A stretch of 64,000 nt of DNA from assembly GCA_963806685.1 (NCBI GenBank), contig CAWDZB010000003.1, positions 124,001 to 188,000 on the forward strand, given 5' to 3'. Positions 1 through 6,401 of this stretch are shown piece after piece. How positions within the stretch are numbered: the first letter of the stretch is position 1; every line of letters begins with the position of its first letter. Both the position numbers and the translations under genes were made by a program. This stretch comes from DDH964 sp963806685. GTDB taxonomy: Bacteria > Desulfobacterota > Desulfuromonadia > Desulfuromonadales > DDH964. The notes under the pieces were generated by a model. The model searched no databases. It saw only the letters and a list, made by a program, of their open reading frames with translations, and was not told where the DNA came from.

Positions 1-509
1 TCGTACAAAACCGCCCGCCCGCCGGGTTTGAGCACCCGATGAGTCTCCACCAGCCAGGCCTGCTTATCCTCGACATTCATGTTCATCTGCAGCGACCAGA
101 CACCGTCAAAGAAGTTGTCCTCGAACGGCAATTCCAGGGCGCTGGCCGCACGGAACCGGACCCGCTGCTGCATGTTGATCAATTCCGTCAATCGTCGAGC
201 GGTATCAATGTATTCATCGCTTAAATCGATCCCGGTCACATAACAGCCGATCTCATGCGACAGGCGGCGGGTGGAACCGCCGATGCCGCAGCCCACATCG
301 AGGATATGCATGTCCGCGGTGAACCCGGACAGCTTGATCAGCTCCTTGGTCGCGGTATCGCCACGGATATGAAATTCATCCACGGGCTGAAGATCGTCCA
401 GGGTGACGTTCGACGGATCCTTGCCCAGTTTTTGCAACCCCGCAAGGATCTTGTTGTACAAATCGTTCGGCGAGTAATAGCTGTGGATGTGTCCCATATC
501 TTTAGCCAT
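1..509 (-). CDS. class I SAM-dependent methyltransferase (3' end cut by window edge)
   Basis: The gene reads right to left and runs off the left edge; 169 codons are visible. The visible part begins M-A-K-D-M-G-H-I-H-S-Y-Y and carries the SAM-binding glycine loop LDVGCGIGG about 70 residues in. A later stretch, HRVLKPGGR, is typical of the post-II region of class I methyltransferases. The segment between start and glycine loop (LDDLQPVDEFHIRG) resembles the type-11 methyltransferases that act on small molecules. The substrate is not identifiable. Two ATGs lie side by side (512 and 509); the GGAG centred near 517 is better spaced for the one at 509. It sits behind a leader with its own promoter and terminator, which suggests attenuation. 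Confidence 0.85.
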   Translation of the reverse strand, partial: MAKDMGHIHSYYSPNDLYNKILAGLQKLGKDPSNVTLDDLQPVDEFHIRGDTATKELIKLSGFTADMHILDVGCGIGGSTRRLSHEIGCYVTGIDLSDEYIDTARRLTELINMQQRVRFRAASALELPFEDNFFDGVWSLQMNMNVEDKQAWLVETHRVLKPGGRAVLY

Positions 510-574
510 CATCAGACTCCGATGCGAGGTGCCAATCGGCCGTGTGGACCGGCCGGGGTATTTCCCGGCCGCCA

Positions 575-624
575 ATAAAAAAGGCCGAGGTCCCCGAATG
601 TCTTCGAGCATTCGGTCCCTCGGC
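575..624 (-). terminator. Rho-independent terminator inside the methyltransferase leader
   Basis: On the minus strand a stem of GCCGAGG plus CCGAATG pairs with CATTCGG plus CCTCGGC around an 8-nt loop. It is followed by C and six T. It lies downstream of the stress-protein gene and about 70 nt upstream of the methyltransferase start. It could end the upstream transcript or act as an attenuator. A second perfect 7-bp hairpin (551-570) lies between it and the ribosome binding site. Confidence 0.85.
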
Positions 625-705
625 GATTTCTTGGTAGCTCATGGGAAGGCCCCTGGCGCGAAGCCCCGTCTTGCGAAAGGTTCGTTTTTTTCAGTGGATC
701 AAAAC

Positions 706-735
706 ATCATCCCTTGCCTGGAGTTGAGCTGTCAA
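706..735 (-). promoter_or_regulatory. candidate sigma-70 promoter for the methyltransferase leader
   Basis: Minus strand TTGACA (735-730), an 18-nt spacer, then GATGAT (711-706). It starts just after the stop of the stress-protein gene, so the following gene would have its own transcript with a leader of roughly 190 nt. The -10 matches consensus at 4 of 6 positions only. Confidence 0.45.
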
Positions 736-747
736 GCCAGGGAGAAA

Positions 748-1248
748 CTATCGGGCCTGACCCGCGCCGCCTTTGACCACGAAAACCGGCACCGTCGCTC
801 GGTTCAGAACCTTCGTGGTGGTCGGGCCGAGGCGGGCGTCACTCAACCCCGGTAGACGTTGCGGCCCCATCACGATCAGGTCGGCCCGGTACAGGGCGGT
901 GGCATCCAGAATCGCCTGCACGGCCGGTTTGCGCTCGATGTCGATGCCTGCGACCAGGGATTCATCGGCTCCCAGCGCCGCCAGCCGCTCATGGCAGATG
1001 CTCTGCAACTGCCCGCGGATATGGCTTTCTTCTTCCTCCAGCGCATTCTCGATTGAATCCTCCAACTCGCCTTGAGTCAGGTAAAGCTCCGCCTTGCTCT
1101 GGGTGCTCAATTTCATGATGTCCAAGCCGTAGATGATATGGATCTTGGCCTGGTACTTCCGGGCCAGACTCAGGGCGTGGTCCAGGACGTAGCCGGTGTG
1201 GGCGCCCAGACCGGCCGCGAGCAGAATCGATTTGATTTTCAGTTCCAT
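748..1248 (-). CDS. universal stress protein (UspA family), variant nucleotide motif
   Basis: A single Usp domain of 166 residues. The N-terminus (KSILLAAGLGAHTGYVLDHALSLA) and the C-terminal strand (ATVPVFVVKG) fit the family. The ATP-binding signature normally reads G-x2-G-x9-G-S/T; here it is MGPQRLPG...LGPT, so the second glycine is Arg and the final Ser/Thr is Pro. Nucleotide binding may therefore be weak or absent. A GGGAG sits 8 nt before the ATG. It diverges from the aldo/keto reductase gene to its right. The paralogue at 18951-19436 keeps the canonical motif. Confidence 0.88.
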   Translation of the reverse strand: MELKIKSILLAAGLGAHTGYVLDHALSLARKYQAKIHIIYGLDIMKLSTQSKAELYLTQGELEDSIENALEEEESHIRGQLQSICHERLAALGADESLVAGIDIERKPAVQAILDATALYRADLIVMGPQRLPGLSDARLGPTTTKVLNRATVPVFVVKGGAGQAR

Positions 1249-1477
1249 GTGTTTCTCCCGATGACGGTGCGCAGGGCATCAATCGAACGCGGAAACAGGT
1301 GGTTGCGAGGGAACAGAGTTATTATGCCTCACCTCTGCAGGAATTAAAGCTTGGGAGATCAATCAACAGCCAGCAGTCCTTCCCCGTTCCCTTTCTTTCT
1401 CGCTCAAAAAACACCCACTTTTTTTGATGGTAGATTTAACCCAGGTTTGCAGGAAACGTTCTGATCAAGGAGGTCCT

Positions 1478-2521
1478 ATGCGCTACAACCGACTTGGCAA
1501 CAGCGGGCTGTTCGTCTCGGAACTCTGCTTCGGTACCATGACCTTCGGTGGCGGGGAAGGGATCTGGGGGAAAATCGGTTCCCTGCAGCAGCAGGAGGCC
1601 GAACGACTGATCGCCTTGGCCCTGGAAGCGGGAATCAACTTCATCGACACCGCCGATGTCTATGCCGGCGGCCGCTCCGAAAAAATCACCGGGCAGGCCC
1701 TGAAAAACCTCAGGGTCAAGCGCGACGAGGTGGTGATCGCGACCAAGGTCTTCGGCACGATGGGGGAGGGGCCCAACGGCCGCGGCTCCTCGCGGGTCCA
1801 TATCCTCGACGGGATCAAGGACAGCCTCAGGCGGCTGCAGCTCGAATATATCGATCTTTACCAGCTGCACGCCTTCGATCCCGCGACGCCCATGGAAGAG
1901 ACCCTGCGCGCGCTGGAAACGCTCGTTTCGCAAGGGCTGGTGCGCTATGTCGGGGTCTCCAACTGGATGGCCTGGCAGGTCATGAAAGGGCTGGGGATCG
2001 CCGATCGCCTCGGCTTCTCCCGGTTCGCGTCATTGCAGGCCTACTACACGATTGCCGGTCGCGACCTGGAGCGGGAGATCATCCCGATGCTGAAGAGCGA
2101 AGGGCTCGGGCTGATGGTCTGGAGTCCGCTGGCCGGCGGCCTGCTCAGCGGCAAGTACGGGCGGGACCGCAGCGGTGAAGAGGACAGCCGGAGGATGATT
2201 TTCGACTTTCCGCCGGTCGACCTGGAGCGGGGCTATGCGGTAATCGACAGCATGCGCAAGCTGGCCGACGCGCGGGGCTGCTCGGTGGCGCGGATCGCCC
2301 TGGCCTGGCTGCTGCATCAACCCCAGGTGACCAGTGTCCTCGTCGGCGCCAAGCGTCCCGAGCAGTTGGAGGACAACCTGGCGGCGGTGGAGATCGAGCT
2401 TTCCGCGGAAGAGCTGGCGAACCTCGACGAGGTCAGCCGCCTGCCGCGTGAATACCCGGCCTGGATGCTGGCCCGGCAGGGCGAGGTCCGCGCTCAGCAG
2501 TTGGAGGAAGCGAAGCATTGA
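1478..2521 (+). CDS. aldo/keto reductase
   Basis: A 347-residue NADPH-dependent oxidoreductase of the AKR superfamily (TIM barrel). The catalytic tetrad is visible: Asp and Tyr in FIDTADVYAGG, Lys in VVIATKVFG and His in LYQLHAFDP. The C-terminal nucleotide-binding region (TSVLVGAKRPEQLEDN) is also typical of the YhdN/YajO-like group. The start is set by AAGGAGGT at 1467-1474, four bases before the ATG at 1478; an in-frame ATG farther upstream has no such site. The substrate is unknown. It is followed after 87 bp by pdxH on the same strand. Confidence 0.93.
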   Translation: MRYNRLGNSGLFVSELCFGTMTFGGGEGIWGKIGSLQQQEAERLIALALEAGINFIDTADVYAGGRSEKITGQALKNLRVKRDEVVIATKVFGTMGEGPNGRGSSRVHILDGIKDSLRRLQLEYIDLYQLHAFDPATPMEETLRALETLVSQGLVRYVGVSNWMAWQVMKGLGIADRLGFSRFASLQAYYTIAGRDLEREIIPMLKSEGLGLMVWSPLAGGLLSGKYGRDRSGEEDSRRMIFDFPPVDLERGYAVIDSMRKLADARGCSVARIALAWLLHQPQVTSVLVGAKRPEQLEDNLAAVEIELSAEELANLDEVSRLPREYPAWMLARQGEVRAQQLEEAKH

Positions 2522-2608
2522 TCCTGGGATGGAAGCCGGCCGCCCGGACCACCAGCGGGAGTTGCCGGAACACCTGTCATAGACCGGAGAAGAGGGAAAT
2601 TTGATCTC

Positions 2609-3229
2609 ATGAACTTAGACTCGGGAGGGCCGTTGCTGCGGCGGGACATGGAGGCCGATCCCATCAAGCAGTTCGCCCGCTGGTACCAGGAAGCCGAGCA
2701 GGCCGGAATCCCGCTGCCCAATGCGATGACGCTGGCGACTGCCAGCCGGGAGGGGAAGCCCTCGGCCCGCCTGGTCCTGCTCAAGGAGGTCGATGCGCGG
2801 GGTTTTGTCTTTTACAGCAACGACGCGAGCCGCAAAGGGCGGGAACTGGCGGAGAACCCGTGCGCCGCCCTGGTCTTCTACTGGCCGCCGCTGGCCCGCC
2901 AGGTCCGGGTCGAGGGGCGGGTGGAGCAGGTGGCGCCCGCCGAATCCGACAACTACTTTGCCAGCCGGCCCCGGGGGGCTCAGCTCGGCGCCCATGCCTC
3001 CGACCAGAGTAAGGTCATCCACGACCGGGCCTTTCTGGAGGAGCGGCTGGAGGAAGTGGCCCGCACCTTCCCAGGCCGGGACGTCCCCCGTCCGCCGCAC
3101 TGGGGCGGCTACCGGGTGGTCCCCGAACTGCTGGAATTCTGGCAGGAAGGGGCGAACCGCCTCCACGACCGGCTGCGGTACCGCCGTGACGAGGCCGGCC
3201 ACTGGGTGATCGAGCGCCTGGCGCCGTGA
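2609..3229 (+). CDS. pdxH: pyridoxamine 5'-phosphate oxidase
   Basis: Converts pyridoxamine or pyridoxine 5'-phosphate to pyridoxal 5'-phosphate using FMN and O2, in B6 synthesis and salvage. At 206 residues it is of normal length. Recognisable elements are the N-terminal DPIKQFARWYQEA, the FMN-contacting PSARLVLLKE and GFVFYSN segments, RQVRVEGRVE, and the C-terminal WGGYRVVPELLEFWQ and NRLHDRLRY motifs that bind substrate and cofactor. The ribosome binding site is a rather distant GAGAAGAGGG. Confidence 0.95.
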   Translation: MNLDSGGPLLRRDMEADPIKQFARWYQEAEQAGIPLPNAMTLATASREGKPSARLVLLKEVDARGFVFYSNDASRKGRELAENPCAALVFYWPPLARQVRVEGRVEQVAPAESDNYFASRPRGAQLGAHASDQSKVIHDRAFLEERLEEVARTFPGRDVPRPPHWGGYRVVPELLEFWQEGANRLHDRLRYRRDEAGHWVIERLAP

Positions 3230-3258
3230 GGCGCGGTCGGCGATTTGTGCTTTGAATG

Positions 3259-3280
3259 GCAGCCCTGGGCTGCTATTTTC
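3259..3280 (+). terminator. weak terminator after pdxH
   Basis: GCAGCCC and GGGCTGC are separated by one base, followed by TATTTTC. In practice the loop would be 3-5 nt. The T-run is short, so termination may be partial. Confidence 0.4.
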
Positions 3281-3317
3281 ATGGGGACTTTATTGCCATG
3301 CCCCCGAGATGACTCCC

Positions 3318-4568
3318 ATGCGCTTCATCCACACCGCCGACATCCACCTCGGCAAAACCTATCGTAACTCCCCCGGCGAGGTCGAGCGCTACGCCGACTT
3401 CTTCGCCGTGCTGGCCGGCATCGTTGCCGACGCCGCGCGCGAAGCGGTCGACTTCGTCCTGATCGCCGGCGATCTCTTCCATGTCGGCCAGATCCTGCCC
3501 CGCACCTTCGCCAGGACCATCGAGACCCTGCAACCCCTCAGGGATGCCGGCATCCCGTGCATCGCCATCGAGGGGAACCACGACTGGATCCACCGCCGCG
3601 ACAGCATTTCCTGGATGGAGGCGCTCTCGCAGATGGGCTATCTGCACCTGCTTCGCCCGTCCCGCACCGCGGATGGCGGCTACCGCTTCGACCCCTTCGA
3701 CGCCGAAACCGGTTCCGGAGGGCACATTGCAATCGGCGGTCTCAACATCTACGGCCTCGGCTACATCGGGGCCCAGGCCGGCAGCCACGTGCAGCGGATC
3801 TGCGATGCGGTGACCACCGCCAACAACCTGCTCCTTTTTCATGTCGGCATCTGGAGCTACTCGCCGGTGGAGATTGGCAACATGAAGCCGGAAGAGGCCC
3901 AGCTGCTGGCCGAAAAATTCGGCTACGTCGCTCTTGGCCACGGCCATAAGCCTTACGTCGTCGCCAGCCCGGAGGGACAACCCTACGCCTGGAATCCCGG
4001 CTCCCCGGAACGGGTAAACTTCGGCGAGGAGAAGTACGAAAAGGGCTACTACCTGGTGACAACGGAAGAAGGCCGGTTCGCGGCCGAGTTCCGGCCCACC
4101 GCGCCGCGTCCGATGGTGGTGGCGACCATCGACCTCGGCGGGGCCGAACATGCCGAGGAGGCGCTGGATCGTTTCCTCGAACAGGTTCGGACGAAACTTC
4201 CGGAGCGTGCTGATGGCCGCCGGCCGCTGCTGGAACTGAAGCTGGTCGGCAAGGTCCAATTTCACCCCTTCGAACTGGGGCGCGAGCGGCTGTGCCTGGC
4301 CCTGGAGGAGACTGCAGCACCGCTGCACGTCGAGATCAAGAACCATCTCTCCCTGGTCAGCAGTGCCGGCGAAACGGAAGGTGAAAAGAAAAGCCTCGCC
4401 GAGATTGAGCACGACGTTCTGTCCGAGCTGATTGGCACCGGCAGCGACTACCAGGGGCGCGAGAAGGAACTGGTGCGGTTTTCGCTGCTGCTTCGCGACG
4501 CAGTGCAGAAGGGGGATGTCGACGGCGAGGAACTGCTGGCGCTGCTGGAAAGCGGATCAAATCCGTAA
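3318..4568 (+). CDS. SbcD/Mre11-like DNA repair nuclease
   Basis: A 416-residue metallophosphoesterase. The metal-binding motifs run in order: MRFIHTADIHLG (D-x-H), LIAGDLFHVG (GD), IEGNHDW (GNHD) and GHGHKP (GH-x-H), followed by a capping domain and a helical C-terminus. Mre11/SbcD proteins partner a Rad50/SbcC ATPase, and such an ATPase lies downstream at 6402 on the same strand. The two are now separated by an IS30 copy and a small GxxExxY gene. ATG 3318 begins the conserved core; an ATG at 3309 would add MTP. No strong ribosome binding site is seen for either. Confidence 0.88.
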   Translation: MRFIHTADIHLGKTYRNSPGEVERYADFFAVLAGIVADAAREAVDFVLIAGDLFHVGQILPRTFARTIETLQPLRDAGIPCIAIEGNHDWIHRRDSISWMEALSQMGYLHLLRPSRTADGGYRFDPFDAETGSGGHIAIGGLNIYGLGYIGAQAGSHVQRICDAVTTANNLLLFHVGIWSYSPVEIGNMKPEEAQLLAEKFGYVALGHGHKPYVVASPEGQPYAWNPGSPERVNFGEEKYEKGYYLVTTEEGRFAAEFRPTAPRPMVVATIDLGGAEHAEEALDRFLEQVRTKLPERADGRRPLLELKLVGKVQFHPFELGRERLCLALEETAAPLHVEIKNHLSLVSSAGETEGEKKSLAEIEHDVLSELIGTGSDYQGREKELVRFSLLLRDAVQKGDVDGEELLALLESGSNP

Positions 4569-4576
4569 GGTCAGGA

Positions 4577-4608
4577 TTTTGCTTCATGATTTCCTCCTGA
4601 TTTCCATG
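4577..4608 (+). repeat. left piece of palindromic repeat copy 1, cut by IS30
   Basis: This piece contains TTCATGATTTCCTCCTGATT and ends CCATG at the insertion point. Joined to the sequence after the element (from 5748), it aligns without gaps to the intact second copy at 5886-6021. It therefore shows what the locus looked like before the insertion. Confidence 0.8.
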
Positions 4609-5742
4609 CCCGGGCTCAAAATTGAAGTGCAACACTTTGAGGAGTTAAAGTGTTGCGATGGAAAAACCCTACAAGCATCTGGATGGTACAGAGCGGGCAG
4701 TGATTCAAGTGGGACTGGAGCAGGGACATTCCCTGCGCGCCATCGCCCGGAGTTTGAACCGTTCCGTGGGCACCGTAAGCCGCGAGTTGCACCGGAACGA
4801 CTGGGAGCCCCCGTCTTCCCGAGCAGGGCGGCGGGGGCGGCGACCCGTGGCAGGCGGCTATCGTGCCTCACGTGCCGAACAACGCGCCAGAGAACTGGCA
4901 CACCAGCCGCGAAAGGCCAAGCGGCTCATCCCTGGCGAAGCTCTCTGGGAGGAGGTTGTTTCGCTCTTGGGAACGGGGAATTCGCCGGAGCAGGTTTCTG
5001 CTACACTGAAGCGCATGCACCCCGCAGAACCTCAGTTCCAGATCAGTCATGAAACCATCTACACGGCAATCTATGCCATGCCACGTGGTGAACTGCGCAA
5101 GGAGATTATTTCCCTGCTGCGGCAATCCCGCAAAAAGCGCCGGCCGCGCACCCGTGGCGAAGATCGTCGGGGCAGTATTCCCAATATGCTCAGCATCCAT
5201 GAGCGTCCCGCCGAGGTGGACGAACGATTGGTTCCTGGCCATTGGGAGGGCGACCTTATAAAAGGGGCTCGCAATGCTTCCGCCGTGGGGACGCTGGTGG
5301 AGAGAACCAGTCTGTTCGTGACTCTGGCCAAAGTCGACAATGCCAGTGCCGAGTCAGCCCAGAAGGGGTTCAGCTATGTTCTCAACCGGATCGAAGCCCA
5401 ACGGCGGTTAAGTATGACCTACGACCAAGGCAAAGAAATGGCCTGTCATGAGACGCTGTCGGAGAAGACCGGGATCAAGGTTTACTTTGCCGATCCCCAT
5501 AGTCCCTGGCAGCGAGGAATCAACGAAAACACCAATGGTCTTCTGCGCCAGTATCTCCCAAAGAGTACGGATCTTTCGGTGTTCTCCCAGGAGGAGCTTG
5601 ACCAGATAGCCTTGAAACTCAACGCCAGGCCGAGGAAAAGCCTTGGCTGGAAGTGCCCGGCGGAAATTTTTCTGCCAGACTTCGACTTTCGCGAATACTA
5701 TGCACGCATCCTAAAACCTGTTGCACTTCGAACTTGAAACCG
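4609..5742 (+). mobile_element. IS30-family insertion sequence, apparently complete
   Basis: One full-length transposase gene is flanked by imperfect terminal inverted repeats of about 24 bp (4611-4634 and 5719-5742; core GAAGTGCAACA identical, 5 mismatches in 24). CCATG occurs on both sides (4604-4608 and 5743-5747) and is the likely target duplication. Removing the element and one CCATG restores a sequence collinear with repeat copy 2, which fixes the boundaries. The family favours palindromic targets, and the target here is palindromic. Confidence 0.88.
4658..5737 (+). CDS. IS30 family transposase
   Basis: A 359-residue DDE transposase. The N-terminus has a helix-turn-helix (SLRAIARSLNRSVGTVSREL). 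The catalytic domain shows Asp in PGHWEGDLIKG, Asp in MTYDQGKEM and Glu in NENTNGLLRQYLPK, the three acidic residues of IS30 enzymes, in an uninterrupted frame. The stop codon lies within the right inverted repeat. The element splits a repeat between the SbcD-like and SbcC-like genes. Confidence 0.95.
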   Translation: MEKPYKHLDGTERAVIQVGLEQGHSLRAIARSLNRSVGTVSRELHRNDWEPPSSRAGRRGRRPVAGGYRASRAEQRARELAHQPRKAKRLIPGEALWEEVVSLLGTGNSPEQVSATLKRMHPAEPQFQISHETIYTAIYAMPRGELRKEIISLLRQSRKKRRPRTRGEDRRGSIPNMLSIHERPAEVDERLVPGHWEGDLIKGARNASAVGTLVERTSLFVTLAKVDNASAESAQKGFSYVLNRIEAQRRLSMTYDQGKEMACHETLSEKTGIKVYFADPHSPWQRGINENTNGLLRQYLPKSTDLSVFSQEELDQIALKLNARPRKSLGWKCPAEIFLPDFDFREYYARILKPVALRT

Positions 5743-5850
5743 CCATGTTTAAAAGCCGACAGGCATAAAGTCTTTATGCCTTGGCCTGAATCAGCAAAAT
5801 CATGAAGTAATCCCGAGGCTAAAACAGATTGACTTAAAGAAATGGAGCGA
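5743..5850 (+). repeat. right piece of palindromic repeat copy 1
   Basis: Contains a perfect odd palindrome AGGCATAAAG-T-CTTTATGCCT (5761-5781), flanked by outer arms that repeat the CATGATTT motif in inverse. It ends ATGGAGCGAG, where copy 2 has GGAGCGATG and the start of the GxxExxY gene. Copy 1 thus looks like the leader of a lost gene. Confidence 0.78.
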
Positions 5851-5885
5851 GACTCTAGGAGCCGGGAATAAATCGAGGCAAATTA

Positions 5886-6021
5886 TTGGCTTCATGATTT
5901 CCTCGTGATTCCTATGATTAAAAACCGACAGGCACAGAGTCTTTATGGTTTAGCCTGAATCAGGGAAATCATGATGTAATAACGAGGCTAAAACCAGGTT
6001 GATCTTAAAGGGGGGGGAGCG
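5886..6021 (+). repeat. palindromic repeat copy 2, leader of the GxxExxY gene
   Basis: An uninterrupted copy of the repeat at 4577-4608 plus 5743-5850, roughly 80% identical by eye. Outer arms with CATGATTTCC and GGAAATCATG can pair over about 80 nt. It runs directly into the ribosome binding site and start codon at 6022, through a run of eight G (6010-6017). Confidence 0.78.
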
Positions 6022-6393
6022 ATGTTCCAAGATTCGAAGCTGACCGAGAGAATCATTTGCTGCGCTTACAATGTTCATAATCTGCTTGGGAGCGGGTTTC
6101 TGGAGAAGGTCTACGAAAATGCCCTGGCCATAAAATTGAAAGGTTGTGGTTTGACCGTTGACCAGCAAAGCCCTATAGGGGTCTCATATAAGGGACTGCC
6201 AGTTGGTGAGTATCTTGCCGACCTGGTTGTCGAAGAGAGGGTAGTTGTTGAACTCAAGGCTGTAGAACACCTATCACCGATTCACGAAATCCAGCTGAAA
6301 AACTATCTCAAGGCAACCGGCATCGAAGTCGGTCTGTTGGTCAATTTCGGCAGTAGCGTCGATATCCGGCGTAAACACGTAATGCACCACTGA
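6022..6393 (+). CDS. GxxExxY family protein
   Basis: A 123-residue protein of the GxxExxY family, related to PD-(D/E)xK nucleases. The name-giving motif is GFLEKVY (residues 25-31). The nuclease-like core is ADLVVEERVVVELKAVE, where Asp and E-L-K match the PD-(D/E)xK pattern, followed by QLKNYLKATG. Its cellular role is not established. Base composition is visibly lower in GC than the neighbours, which with the flanking repeats suggests acquisition. It ends 8 bp before the SbcC-like gene. Confidence 0.88.
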   Translation: MFQDSKLTERIICCAYNVHNLLGSGFLEKVYENALAIKLKGCGLTVDQQSPIGVSYKGLPVGEYLADLVVEERVVVELKAVEHLSPIHEIQLKNYLKATGIEVGLLVNFGSSVDIRRKHVMHH

Positions 6394-6401
6394 GCTGAAC
6401 G

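Noticed and set aside
630..700. c-di-GMP-I or SAM/SAH riboswitch upstream of the methyltransferase
   Set aside because: The GACGCAAAGCC core, tetraloop receptor and the SAM/SAH consensus are absent; kept only as an unclassified leader.
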